From: an uncultured Lachnospiraceae bacterium | Lineage (GTDB): Bacteria; Bacillota; Clostridia; Lachnospirales; Lachnospiraceae | Length of the DNA: 64,000 nt | Direction of reading: 5' to 3' | Assembly: GCA_947626435.1 (NCBI GenBank) | Contig: CANQSB010000012.1 | Location: 1 to 64,000, forward strand | Shown here: in pieces, positions 42,702-51,940 of the stretch | Position numbering within the stretch: position 1 is the stretch's first letter | Layout of the letters: each line of letters starts with the position of its first letter | Translations under genes and position numbers: made by a program | The notes under the pieces: model-generated | Databases searched by the model: none | What the model was told of the DNA's origin: nothing | What the model saw: the letters and a program-made list of their open reading frames with translations, nothing else

Positions 42702-44966
42702 ATGCGAAATATCATCAATCTGAACGAGGACTGGCGGTTTATCAAGGATTCAAAGCTTCCGGAGAAGTTTCCCGACGACTGGTGCAGGGTTAATCTGCCG
42801 CATACATGGAATGCGGTGGACGGTCACGACGGCAACGGAAGCTACGACCGTGGGACATACTTGTATGCAAAAAGCTTTGTGACGCCAAAGCAGCCGCTTG
42901 GAGGCGGGAGAGTGTACGTAGAGGTTCTGGCGGCGGGACAGCAGGCGACGGTCTATGTGAATGGGACAAAGGTGACTTATCACGAGGGCGGATATTCCGC
43001 GTTCCGCGCGGACATTACGGATTTGTGCAGGGAGAATGAGGATAATCTGCTCGTGATTGCCTGCAGCAATGAATATAAGGACAGCGTCTATCCGCAGTCT
43101 GCTGATTTTACCTTTTATGGAGGTCTGTACCGCGGAGTGAACTTAATCAGCGTTCCAGACACGCATTTTGATTTGGACTACTATGGAGGTCCCGGACTTA
43201 TGGTTACGCCGAAACCTTGCGATGACGGCGGGGCGACATTTGAACTGGCGTCATGGGTGACAAATCCGAATGAGAATTTTACGGTTATGTATTCAATCAG
43301 TGATGAGGAGGGCGAGGAGGTCGCGTCCGCTGTGCGTCCTGCGGATGACCCGAAGGTGACGGTTTATGTGCCCGATGCGAAAAGATGGGGGATTGACAAT
43401 CCATATCTGTATCATGTGACGGCAACGCTGCAGCGCCGCAATGAGGCATACGATGAAGTAGAGGCATCAGTCGGAGTGAGAAGCTTTTCATGCGATCCGC
43501 AGAAAGGGTTTATCTTAAATGGGGTGGAAACGCCGCTGCGTGGTGTGAGCCGCCATCAGGACCGCCTCTATCAGGGAAATGCGCTCACGATAGACGATCA
43601 CTATGAGGATGCGGAGATCATCAAAGAGCTTGGCGCGAACACAATACGCTTGGCGCATTACCAACATTCGCAGGATTTTTATGACGCATGTGATGAGCTG
43701 GGCTTCATCGTCTGGGCGGAAATTCCGTTTATCAGCGTGTTCAATAAAGATCCGGAGGCGCATCAGAACTGCATCAGCCAGATGAAGGAGCTGATTATTC
43801 AGAGCTATAATCATCCATCCATTTGTTTCTGGGGCATATCAAACGAGATTTTGATTGGAGGCATTTCAGACCAGCTTGTAGAGAACCACAAAGAACTGAA
43901 TGCGCTCTGCAAGGAGCTTGACCCTACCAGACTTACCACGATTGCCCATGTGTCGATGACGCCAATCGACAGCCCGCTGCATGGTATTACGGATGTAGAG
44001 AGCTACAACCACTATTTTGGCTGGTATGGCGGCAAAATGGAGGACAATGGACCATGGATGGACAATTTCCACAAGGTGCATCCGGAGATTTGCTTAGGAC
44101 TTTCGGAGTACGGCTGCGAGGGCATCATCACTTACCATGGACCCAATCCTGCGTGCAAGGATTACAGTGAGGAATATCAGGCATTGTATCATGAGCACAT
44201 GGCGAAGATGCTTTCCGAGCGTCCATGGATATGGTCAAGCCATGTGTGGAATATGTTTGACTTCGGCTGTGCGGCGCGTGACGAGGGTGGAGTTAAAGGC
44301 AGAAACAACAAAGGTCTGGTGACGATGGACCGCAGGACGAAAAAGGACAGCTATTATGTTTATCAGGCATACTGGACAAAGGAGCCGATGGTTCATGTGT
44401 GCGGCAGACGCTATGCGCAGCGCGCAGGGGAGACAACCCAAATTCGCGTCTACTCCAACCAGCCTACGGTTACGCTGTATCTGAACGGTGAGAAAGCCGG
44501 GGAACAGACGGCGGAAAAGGTGTTTGTATTTGAAGTGTCATTAAAGGACGGTTTTAATACAGTACTTGCGCAGGCGGGCGGCGTAAAAGACAGCATCACG
44601 CTGGAAAAGGTCGAGAAGGAGCCTTCCATTTATGTGCTGCCGGAGGTGAATGAGCGCGCTGAGGGCGTTGCCAACTGGTTTAAGCTGGTAGGAGATCTGG
44701 ACTTAAAGGCGCCGATGGAATTCCCGGATGGGAAATACAGCGTAAGGGACACTATGGAGGAGATAGCAAACTCTCCCGAGGCTGTCAAAATCGTGGCGGA
44801 TGCGATTAAGCTGACAATGAATATGAAACTTGTGCCGGGAGAGGGCATGTGGGATATGATGAAGTCGATGTCCCTTGAGAAAATGATGGAAATGGCAGGC
44901 TCGATGGCGCCGGAGGGATTCCTGGAGAGCATAAACGCGCAGCTTGTTAAAATAGACAAGGTATAG
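42702..44966 (+). CDS. Glycoside hydrolase family 2 (beta-glucuronidase/beta-galactosidase type)
   Basis: A 754-residue cytoplasmic glycosidase with GH2 domain order: jelly-roll domain (WRVNLPHTWNAVDG-like start, here DWCRVNLPHTWNAVDG), immunoglobulin-like domain, then TIM barrel with GVSRHQDRLYQGNALT. The catalytic acid/base is Glu in CFWGISNEI (about 381) and the nucleophile Glu in LGLSEYGCEG (about 469). A beta-rich C-terminal extension of about 190 residues follows, ending in a helical tail rich in Met. Placed before uxuA, beta-glucuronidase activity is more likely than beta-galactosidase. The typical glucuronidase NxK signature was not clearly found, so the substrate stays open. Confidence 0.9.
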   Translation: MRNIINLNEDWRFIKDSKLPEKFPDDWCRVNLPHTWNAVDGHDGNGSYDRGTYLYAKSFVTPKQPLGGGRVYVEVLAAGQQATVYVNGTKVTYHEGGYSAFRADITDLCRENEDNLLVIACSNEYKDSVYPQSADFTFYGGLYRGVNLISVPDTHFDLDYYGGPGLMVTPKPCDDGGATFELASWVTNPNENFTVMYSISDEEGEEVASAVRPADDPKVTVYVPDAKRWGIDNPYLYHVTATLQRRNEAYDEVEASVGVRSFSCDPQKGFILNGVETPLRGVSRHQDRLYQGNALTIDDHYEDAEIIKELGANTIRLAHYQHSQDFYDACDELGFIVWAEIPFISVFNKDPEAHQNCISQMKELIIQSYNHPSICFWGISNEILIGGISDQLVENHKELNALCKELDPTRLTTIAHVSMTPIDSPLHGITDVESYNHYFGWYGGKMEDNGPWMDNFHKVHPEICLGLSEYGCEGIITYHGPNPACKDYSEEYQALYHEHMAKMLSERPWIWSSHVWNMFDFGCAARDEGGVKGRNNKGLVTMDRRTKKDSYYVYQAYWTKEPMVHVCGRRYAQRAGETTQIRVYSNQPTVTLYLNGEKAGEQTAEKVFVFEVSLKDGFNTVLAQAGGVKDSITLEKVEKEPSIYVLPEVNERAEGVANWFKLVGDLDLKAPMEFPDGKYSVRDTMEEIANSPEAVKIVADAIKLTMNMKLVPGEGMWDMMKSMSLEKMMEMAGSMAPEGFLESINAQLVKIDKV

Positions 44967-44978
44967 GAGGCGATGCAT

Positions 44979-46055
44979 ATGCAGATGACATTTCGATGGT
45001 ATGGCGAGGGAAATGACAGTATCACGCCCGAAATGATCAGGCAGATTCCGGGAGTGACCGGTCTTGTGTGGGCTCTGCACAATAAACAGCCCGGAGAGGT
45101 ATGGGAGACAGACGAAATCGAGGAAGTCCGCCGTCAGATTGAAGGCGCGGGATTCAACATGGATGTGGTTGAGAGCGTCAATGTGCATGACGACATCAAG
45201 ATTGGGCTTCCCACACGCGACCGGTATATTGAAAATTATAAAACTACGCTCCGCAACCTTGCGAAGTTTGGCGTTAAGGTCGTAACTTATAATTTTATGC
45301 CGATTTTCGACTGGACAAGGACGGATTTGTTTCACCCGCTGGAGGACGGTTCCACTGCGCTGTTTTACGAAAAAAACCGAATACACGATGACTATAAGGA
45401 GATGGCGGATTATATTCTAAACAATCTGCATGGCATGACATTCCCGGGCTGGGAGCCGGAGCGCATGGCAAAGCTGGATGAACTTTTTGAAGCTTACCGT
45501 CCTGTGACAAAAGAAAAGCTGTGGGAAAACCTGAAGTACTTTCTGGAAGCGCTTATGCCTACCTGTCATGAAACAGGGATTAAGATGGCGATTCACCCGG
45601 ATGATCCGCCATGGGATATTTTTGGACTTCCACGACTGTTATGTGATAAGGAGTCAATTGGCCGTTTTCTTGAAATGGTAGATGATGAATATAACTGTTT
45701 ATGCCTGTGTTCAGGCTCATTGGGCGCGAATCCCCAGAATAATGTGGCGGAGATTGTCCGCGCTTACTGCAGCCGGATTGCATTTGCCCATATTAGGAAT
45801 GTCCGCCACTATCCAAACGGGGATTTTACAGAGGCGTCTCACCGCGATTGTGACGGAGATACCGGAATTTTGGAGATTATGAAAGCGTACCATGACTGCG
45901 GGTATACCGGATATGTGCGGCCGGATCATGGGCGGCATATCTGGGGCGAGCAGTGCAGGCCCGGCTACGGACTCTATGACCGCGCGCTTGGAATCATGTA
46001 TCTGTGGGGCTGCTGGGATATGCTTGAAAAGACGGAAGGCAGCGTTGGAAAATAA
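44979..46055 (+). CDS. uxuA: Mannonate dehydratase
   Basis: A 358-residue enzyme that converts D-mannonate to 2-keto-3-deoxygluconate. Family marks are the start MQMTFRWYGEGNDSITPEMI, GVVWALH-like GLVWALHNKQPGEVW, LPTRDRYIENYKTTLRNLA, metal-site residues in the IHPDDPPWDIFGLPR region, and FAHIRNVR with YVRPDHGRHIW. I choose ATG 44979 because the AGGAGG site is eight bases before it; ATG 44973 is too close. It lies 12 bases after the GH2 gene and just before the SDR gene. Confidence 0.95.
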   Translation: MQMTFRWYGEGNDSITPEMIRQIPGVTGLVWALHNKQPGEVWETDEIEEVRRQIEGAGFNMDVVESVNVHDDIKIGLPTRDRYIENYKTTLRNLAKFGVKVVTYNFMPIFDWTRTDLFHPLEDGSTALFYEKNRIHDDYKEMADYILNNLHGMTFPGWEPERMAKLDELFEAYRPVTKEKLWENLKYFLEALMPTCHETGIKMAIHPDDPPWDIFGLPRLLCDKESIGRFLEMVDDEYNCLCLCSGSLGANPQNNVAEIVRAYCSRIAFAHIRNVRHYPNGDFTEASHRDCDGDTGILEIMKAYHDCGYTGYVRPDHGRHIWGEQCRPGYGLYDRALGIMYLWGCWDMLEKTEGSVGK

Positions 46056-46098
46056 GAACATTAGTCAGCCGGAACAGGTTTGAAAGGAGAGGGTTAAA

Positions 46099-46947
46099 AT
46101 GAAGATGGATTTGCCGTTAAATATTGACTTTACCGGAAAAGTAGTTGTGATTACCGGCGCGGGCGGCGTACTGTGCGGCACGATGGCAAAGGCATTTGCC
46201 CAAGCGGGCGCAAAGGTGGCGGCGCTGGACTTAAACGAGGATAGGGTCGGGAAACTCTCAGAGGAATGTAAGGCAGATGGTTATATCTGTGAGGGCTATA
46301 AGGCGAATGTGCTGGAGCATGAGGCGCTGGAGGAAGTCCATGCAAAGGTTTTGAAGGATTTGGGACCATGCGATATTTTGATTAACGGCGCGGGAGGAAA
46401 TAACCCCAGAGCTACGACTGACAATGAGTATCAGCATGAAGCGTCAGATGGGCAGAAAACTTTCTTTGATTTGGATACGGCGGGGGTCGACTTTGTGTTT
46501 AAGCTGAATTTTCAAGGAACATTAATCCCTACTCAGGTATTTGCGAAGGATATGGTGGAGAGAAAGTCGGGGACAATCTTAAATATTTCTTCGATGAACG
46601 CCTATATCCCGTTGACTAAGATTCCCGCGTATTCGGCGGCGAAGGCTGGAGTTTCAAATTTTACGCAGTGGCTGGCGACGCATTTTGCAGGAACCGGAAT
46701 CCGCTGTAACGCGATTGCACCCGGGTTTCTTGTCTCAAACCAGAATCGGGCGCTGCTGTTCAATGAGGACGGTACGCCGACGGCACGCTCTCACAAGATT
46801 TTGAGCGGCACGCCGATGGGACGCTTTGTGGACAGCGAGGAGTTGTTGGGCGGAGTGTTCTTCCTGTGCGATGATAAGGCGGCAAGTGCGATTACGGGGG
46901 TAGTGCTTCCAATTGATGCCGGATTTGCGGCGTATTCAGGCGTATAA
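46099..46947 (+). CDS. SDR oxidoreductase, probable D-mannonate oxidoreductase (UxuB-type)
   Basis: A 282-residue short-chain dehydrogenase. The dinucleotide site is VVITGAGGVLCGTMAKAFA, with NGAGGNNP, the catalytic Ser in ILNISSMNAY and the YSAAKAG Tyr-Lys pair. Next to uxuA it fits the Bacillus-type enzyme that interconverts D-fructuronate and D-mannonate. The product would feed UxuA. uxaC, kdgK and kdgA are not in the window. A terminator follows directly, so this is the last gene of the operon. Confidence 0.88.
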   Translation: MKMDLPLNIDFTGKVVVITGAGGVLCGTMAKAFAQAGAKVAALDLNEDRVGKLSEECKADGYICEGYKANVLEHEALEEVHAKVLKDLGPCDILINGAGGNNPRATTDNEYQHEASDGQKTFFDLDTAGVDFVFKLNFQGTLIPTQVFAKDMVERKSGTILNISSMNAYIPLTKIPAYSAAKAGVSNFTQWLATHFAGTGIRCNAIAPGFLVSNQNRALLFNEDGTPTARSHKILSGTPMGRFVDSEELLGGVFFLCDDKAASAITGVVLPIDAGFAAYSGV

Positions 46948-46962
46948 AAACCAAGGCTTTGG

Positions 46963-47013
46963 CTGCCCGCAATATAGTCTCTTTTTTGTAGGACTGTATT
47001 GTGGGCAGTTTTT
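46963..47013 (+). terminator. Terminator of the glucuronide operon
   Basis: CTGCCCGCAATATAGTC (46963-46979) and GACTGTATTGTGGGCAG (46992-47008) form a long stem followed by TTTTTC. Confidence 0.9.
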
Positions 47014-47196
47014 CTTTTGGCTGCGTAGTTCGGAAAGCGGTGGGAGTTAAAATTTTTTGCAGTGTGGAAAGCAATGTGGAAAGCCAAAATTTTATGTTGA
47101 AACAGCCATAAATAAGGTGTATAATAAAAACAGTCTTTTCCACATATAAAAGCTGGAAAGGGGCTAAATCACATAAAGGTTAAGGAAGTAATGCAT

Positions 47197-48541
47197 ATGA
47201 AAGAAAATGTTCAAAACACACAGGGCGGATGGCGCGCCAACAAATGGTGCAGGGCAGCCATTCCTGCATTATTGCTGCATTGCAGTATCGGTACGGTTTA
47301 TTGCTGGTCAATTTTCAGTCAGGAGATTGCCGATTACATCGGATTTTCAAAGGGCGCGACTGAGTGGGCATTCAGCTTCGCAATCTTTTTCCTTGGAATG
47401 TCTGCGGCGTTTCTTGGCAACGTAGTTGAGAAGGACATCCACAAGTCTTCGCTTATCGCGGCGATATGTTTCGCGTGCGGTATGGCGGGTACGGGCTTCT
47501 TTATTTACTACGGCGGCGCTCACAATGGCAGTATGCTAGCGCTGATAGGCATTTATGTATGCTACGGTTTTATCATGGGTATCGGTCTTGGTACAGGCTA
47601 TCTTTCACCCGTAAAAACTCTTATGCTCTGGTTCGAGGACAGGAAAGGTCTTGCTACGGGTCTTGCGGTTGCGGGCTTCGGCGCGGCAAAGGCTATCGCG
47701 AGCCCTATCATGCAGGCGCTGCTTGACAACTTAGGCGACGGCGGCATTTACAAGATGTTCTGGATTCTGGCGGTGGTTTATTTTATTATGATGTTTGTAG
47801 GGCATCTCCTTCTTGCAAAGCCTGCCGGCTGGCATGAGCCGCAGAAGAAGGAAAAAGGACAAGATATGTTTACGGTTATCAAGTCAAAGCCCATTACAAA
47901 CTACATAGGCATCTGGCTGATGTTCTATATCAACATTACCTGTGGACTGGCCCTTATCTCGCAGGAGAAGATGATTGTGAAGTATCGGTCTTGGCGGTAT
48001 CGTAGGAATCATTTCTACGGTTTCGGCTATATTTAATGCGGGCGGGCGTCTTGGCTTTTCGGCATGGGCTGATACTATGAAGGACAGGAATACGATTTAT
48101 AAGATTATTTTCACGCTTTCGATTGTATTTACCGCAATCATAATCGTGACGGGCGGCATCGCAAACGGCGAGGGCAATATGGTGCTTACGGTGCTTGTGC
48201 TGTGCCTGATATTTGTCGTAAACGCAGGCTACGGCGGCGGTTTCTCAAATGTGCCTACGCTTTTGTCGGACCATTACGGAATGGGCAATATCAGCGCTAT
48301 CCATGGACTTACGCTTTCTGCGTGGGGCATTGCGGGGCTTACTGGCAATCAGCTTGCCACATGGATTGTAAATCATTTCGGCGAGTGGATAGACCACGAC
48401 GGCACCAGCGTAAATCCTACGGGCTATCAGACAGTGCTTTATGCTACGATAGTGCTTTACATTATTGCGTTGGTTATCTGTCTTTTGCTTGTAAGACCGA
48501 CAGATAAGGCTTTGGAGGCTAAAAAGGCAAAGCGGAAATAG
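47197..48541 (+). pseudogene. OxlT-like (oxalate/formate antiporter family) transporter with a frameshift
   Basis: A major-facilitator transporter of the oxalate:formate antiporter type. The first 262 residues are intact (helices from AIPALLLHCSIGTVYCWSIF on, with FEDRKGLATGLAVAGFGAAK) up to LISQEKMIVKY near 47984. The frame then goes wrong. Continuity resumes in another frame as IGLGGIVGIISTVSAIFNAG and GRLGFSAWADTMKDRN to the end at 48541. The expected join KYIGLGG would need TATATC where TATC is present, so a 2-bp deletion in an AT repeat explains it. It may be a true pseudogene or a sequencing error. Both halves are otherwise well preserved, which suggests a recent event. Confidence 0.85.
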
Positions 48542-48564
48542 TTGAGGAAATAGGCGAATTTTGG

Positions 48565-48597
48565 CACCCGTCTGCGTTATGCAGGCGGGTGTTTTTT
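48565..48597 (+). terminator. Terminator after the OxlT-like gene
   Basis: CACCCG-TCTGC and GCAGG-CGGGTG form a short GC stem with loop GTTAT, followed by TTTTTT. Confidence 0.88.
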
Positions 48598-48658
48598 GTA
48601 AATGTTTAACTTAGAATTAAAGCTGATGGAATTATTTGAATATCGCGGGAGAAAGCAA

Positions 48659-49243
48659 ATGGCAGAGAAAATATATATACGGACGGCGCAGCCGCAGGAT
48701 GCAGAAGCACTTTTGAAAATATACGCTCCATATGTGGAGAATACGGCGATAACCTTTGAATACGCCATCCCGACAGTTAAGGAGTTTGAGGCGCGCATTG
48801 AAAAGACCTTGGAGAAATATCCATATTTGGCAGCATATACTGACACAGAGATTGTTGGGTACGCATATGCAGGCATTTTTCATGGAAGGGCCGCTTACGG
48901 ATGGGCGGTGGAAACATCTATTTACATAAAACAAGATAAGCGCCATATTGGAGCAGGAAAAGTTTTGTATGATGCGCTTGAAAAGGCTTTAAAGGCGCAG
49001 GGGGTTTTAAATCTAAATGCGTGCATAGCGTATACGGACAAGGAAGACGCGTATCTGACGAATGACAGCGTAAGGTTTCACGAACGGCTGGGATACCATA
49101 TGACAGGCAGATTTCACCAATGCGGATATAAATTTGGCCACTGGTATGATACAGTCTGGATGGAAAAGCATATAGGCAAGCACATCGAAAACCAGCCGCC
49201 TGTGAAGGCATTTAAGGAAATAGAGAAAGATTTAAGTTTGTAG
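48659..49243 (+). CDS. GNAT N-acetyltransferase (phosphinothricin acetyltransferase-like)
   Basis: A 194-residue GNAT enzyme. IYIRTAQPQDAEALLKIYAP and YVENTAITFEYAIPT match the phosphinothricin/methionine-sulfoximine acetyltransferase group. The acetyl-CoA loop region is SIYIKQDKRHIGAGKVLYDA, and NACIAYTDKED with SVRFHERLGY follows the family. The start at 48659 has a GGGAGAAAG site; an upstream ATG at 48602 would add 19 unrelated residues. A single gene, not clearly part of an operon. Confidence 0.88.
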   Translation: MAEKIYIRTAQPQDAEALLKIYAPYVENTAITFEYAIPTVKEFEARIEKTLEKYPYLAAYTDTEIVGYAYAGIFHGRAAYGWAVETSIYIKQDKRHIGAGKVLYDALEKALKAQGVLNLNACIAYTDKEDAYLTNDSVRFHERLGYHMTGRFHQCGYKFGHWYDTVWMEKHIGKHIENQPPVKAFKEIEKDLSL

Positions 49244-49298
49244 TATGTAAAATTATAAAGCGGTTATATGCGTAAATAATAGACAGTTGCGAAACATA

Positions 49299-49406
49299 TT
49301 CTAGACCGTCAGAATTTAGGTAAAATATATAAAAACGCGTCTAGGTACCAACGCAACAAGTTGCGTGCAAGACGCCGCTTATTTTATATATTTTGCCTAA
49401 ATTCTA
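49299..49406. repeat. Family A inverted repeat, copy A4
   Basis: A 108-bp hairpin. The left arm GAATTTAGGTAAAATATATA pairs with the right arm TATATATTTTGCCTAAATTC, and an inner ACGCAAC/GTTGCGT stem caps it. The right flank ATAGAGTTTTGCAAATGC is shared with A3 and A5. Confidence 0.88.
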
Positions 49407-49570
49407 CATCGTCGCATAGAGTTTTGCAAATGCCTATTCCTTTGTCGTATGAGTAAGGATGGTAGTAAAACGATATGGAGCGTATTGGTACGATTGTGGA
49501 ATATTTAGGCTGAGTTACAGAAAAAACGTCAACCATATAAAGATAAAAAGGTTGACATTTTAAAATTTTG

Positions 49571-49604
49571 ATTGTAAACTTAATGAGTATAAAAGGTTTA
49601 CAAT
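49571..49604 (+). promoter_or_regulatory. BirA operator upstream of bioY
   Basis: ATTGTAAAC (49571-49579) and GTTTACAAT (49596-49604) form a perfect 9-bp inverted repeat with a 16-bp spacer. This is the form of Firmicute biotin repressor sites, 39 bases before the bioY start. TTGACA at 49552-49557 may be the -35. Confidence 0.9.
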
Positions 49605-49642
49605 ATACGGCCGCTGATAAAACGGCAGAATGAGAGGTAAAA

Positions 49643-50215
49643 ATGAAAGTAAAAGCAGAAAGACAAACAAAAGGCAAAACAAAAGAAATAACACTTATCG
49701 CTCTAATGGCAGCAGTTATGTGCATACTCGGACCGATTTCTCTGGCGATACCAATAAGCCCTGTCCCAATATCACTCGGCACACTAGCAATTTATCTTGC
49801 GTCTTATCTCCTCGGAATGAAGCGCGGCACAATAAGCTGCCTTATCTACCTGCTCATAGGCATTGTAGGGCTGCCGGTGTTTACAGGCTTTACAGGTGGC
49901 ATAGGAAAAGTCATGGGACCGACAGGCGGATATATGATAGGATATATTTTTATGGCGCTGATATGTGGCTTTTTTGTCGAAAAGTACAACGGAAAAATCC
50001 CATTCAGCTTTGCAGGAATGATACTAGGCACAGTAGTCTGCTACGCTTTCGGCACAGCATGGCTTGCCATTCAAAACAATATGAGCTTCAGCGCCGCCCT
50101 CGCCGCAGGGGTGCTGCCCTTTATCGCAGGCGATTTAGCTAAAATCATAATCGTGCTGCTCATAGCGCCACAGATAAACAAACGCCTTAAAGCAGCAAAT
50201 TTAAACGCATATTAA
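49643..50215 (+). CDS. bioY: Biotin transporter S component BioY
   Basis: A 190-residue membrane protein of the BioY family with five to six helices. Marks are GPISLAIPISPVPISLGTLA, GLPVFTGFTGGIGKVMGPTG and GYMIGYIFMALICGFFVE. It captures biotin for an ECF-type importer; the A/A' ATPases and T component are probably encoded elsewhere. The upstream BirA box predicts repression when biotin is plentiful. It stands alone, with no bio genes adjacent. Codon use shifts toward A-ending triplets compared with its left neighbours. Confidence 0.95.
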   Translation: MKVKAERQTKGKTKEITLIALMAAVMCILGPISLAIPISPVPISLGTLAIYLASYLLGMKRGTISCLIYLLIGIVGLPVFTGFTGGIGKVMGPTGGYMIGYIFMALICGFFVEKYNGKIPFSFAGMILGTVVCYAFGTAWLAIQNNMSFSAALAAGVLPFIAGDLAKIIIVLLIAPQINKRLKAANLNAY

Positions 50216-50316
50216 AATCATAACACACTACCACCAAGGAAAGAAAACAAACTAACCCAAGCAGAGTAACAACTTTCGCGAAAACTTAATTCGCACTACA
50301 ACAAGTGAAAAACCTA

Positions 50317-50482
50317 GCCCGAGCAGGGTAATATACCCCGTGAAGACCATTGGGAAGCGTCGGTACTTAGTGAAACAAGCTGTAAAAGCGTAGCTCCTTT
50401 TACAGCGCCGTTGAACTTAGTACCGCTACGCTTTCCACTAAGCGCAAGCGGGTCTGAACGGGGTATATTACCCTGCTTGGGC
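50317..50482. repeat. 166-bp multi-stem palindromic element between bioY and the AI-2E family gene
   Basis: The outer stem pairs GCCCGAGCAGGGTAATATAC plus CCCGT (50317-50341) with its near-complement at 50458-50482. A second stem joins AGACC to GGTCT, then GGAAGCGT to ACGCTTTCC and GGTACT to AGTACC. The innermost stem is CTGTAAAAG/CTTTTACAG. It is far larger than a terminator and unlike families A and B. The rest of the 363-bp gap shows nothing else. Confidence 0.85.
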
Positions 50483-50578
50483 GACCTTTTGTAATTTATA
50501 CACTAACCCACACATTAAACCGCCAAAACTGTCCATACTAAACACTATCAAAAACAAAACAGCAGAGAGGAACCCGGC

Positions 50579-51670
50579 ATGGACTTTTTCACCCGCAAAG
50601 ACTATCAAAGAGTAGTATTATACATTGTGACATCAGTGTCAGTTTTATTCGCACTGAAATACCTCCTCCCCTATTTCCTCCCGCTGCTATTCTCCCTCCT
50701 CCTCGTAGTGCCAATCCAGCGCTTTTACCTAAAACGCGAAGCCTCAGTAAAAAAACGCCTCCACCACAACAAAGGCTTTATGGCAGGCGGCATACTGTTT
50801 GGAATAATCCTCCTCGTTGCGCTCATAATAGTAGGCGCAGGAACCTTCATCATAAGCAAAGCGCGAAACATGGTCCAAGAGATGGACTTTCTGACAGCCA
50901 ACATCTCAAACCTGATAAGCTCCTTCTGCGAACGAATTGAAGAATTTTTCGGACTGAAAAGCGGAATACTTGAACTCTGGATTAGAAACCGCATTGACGG
51001 CTTTAGCGGCACACTCACAGACACAAGTGGTCGCCTGCTTGCAGACAGCATAAAATACATGGCGGCAGCAGGACAGTTTTTTACACTCGTAATAGTGACA
51101 TTCATATGCGTAGTGTTGTTTGCGCGCGAAATAGAAGACTGGCAGCAAGGACTCTTAAACATAGCCGTCCTCGCGCCCGCAATCGACCGCATTCTTTCCA
51201 TTATAATACGCATAGGCAAAAAGCTTGGCTCCATGATAAAGGCATACCTGAAAACACAGGGAATAATACTAATCTGCATAAGCATAACAGCGACAGCAGG
51301 GCTGTATTTTGGCGGCATACAGGAAGCGTATTTTTATGGAATTTTTGCGGGGCTCATGGATTTCCTCCCATTTATCGGCACAGGCATAGTGCTCATACCG
51401 ATAGGCGTGGTAAGCCTAATCAGTGGAAAAATAGCCTGCGGCATAATAGTCATAATAACATACCTCGCATGCGTTATGATACGAGAGCTTTTAGAGCCGC
51501 GCCTGCTTGGAAACGGCATGAAATTTTCGCCTGTCGCAATCCTCATATCAGTTTACGCAGGCGTAAAATTCTACGGCTTGGGCGGCGTAGTGCTGGGACC
51601 TGTCACTCTGCTGATACTCGTAGAGCTCGGGCGTGAAATATTCGTGCCTAAAGCTCCGCGCCCGCATTAA
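50579..51670 (+). CDS. AI-2E family transporter (YtvI-like)
   Basis: A 363-residue membrane protein of the AI-2E/UPF0118 family. Hydrophobic helices lie near the start (VVLYIVTSVSVLFALKYLL; ILFGIILLVALIIVGAGTF), a long amphipathic middle follows, and then comes the conserved C-terminal block GIFAGLMDFLPFIGTGIVLI with EPRLLGNGMKFSPVAILISV. Members range from autoinducer-2 exporters to ion transporters, so the substrate is open. The ribosome site is AGAGAGGAACCCGGC. Confidence 0.9.
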   Translation: MDFFTRKDYQRVVLYIVTSVSVLFALKYLLPYFLPLLFSLLLVVPIQRFYLKREASVKKRLHHNKGFMAGGILFGIILLVALIIVGAGTFIISKARNMVQEMDFLTANISNLISSFCERIEEFFGLKSGILELWIRNRIDGFSGTLTDTSGRLLADSIKYMAAAGQFFTLVIVTFICVVLFAREIEDWQQGLLNIAVLAPAIDRILSIIIRIGKKLGSMIKAYLKTQGIILICISITATAGLYFGGIQEAYFYGIFAGLMDFLPFIGTGIVLIPIGVVSLISGKIACGIIVIITYLACVMIRELLEPRLLGNGMKFSPVAILISVYAGVKFYGLGGVVLGPVTLLILVELGREIFVPKAPRPH

Positions 51671-51830
51671 AGTTTTCCGAAGAAGCGTGTGACAGATTAA
51701 TAAAATCTGACAATATTTCCCCAGACTTTAATATAAGAATGATTATGATATCCTGTCAATGAAATAAATAAAAGTATAACAGAGAACAATATGAAAAAAT
51801 AATGGCGAAAAAATAAAAAATATGCGATAT

Positions 51831-51876
51831 ACTTGTATACAAGTTATTGACAGAGGGCGATTGCGTGTTATATAGT
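51831..51876 (+). promoter_or_regulatory. Promoter with TTGTATACAA operator before the aminotransferase gene
   Basis: A perfect 14-bp palindrome ACTTGTATACAAGT (51831-51844) lies 2 bp before TTGACA (51847-51852), with an 18-bp spacer to TATAGT (51871-51876). The palindrome has the form of GntR-family operators. No GntR gene lies nearby. Confidence 0.7.
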
Positions 51877-51940
51877 ATGTAAGAAAGAATTTTGCGCCCC
51901 GCCCGAATTTCAGAGGAGCGGCAAGAATGGAGGAGTCATT

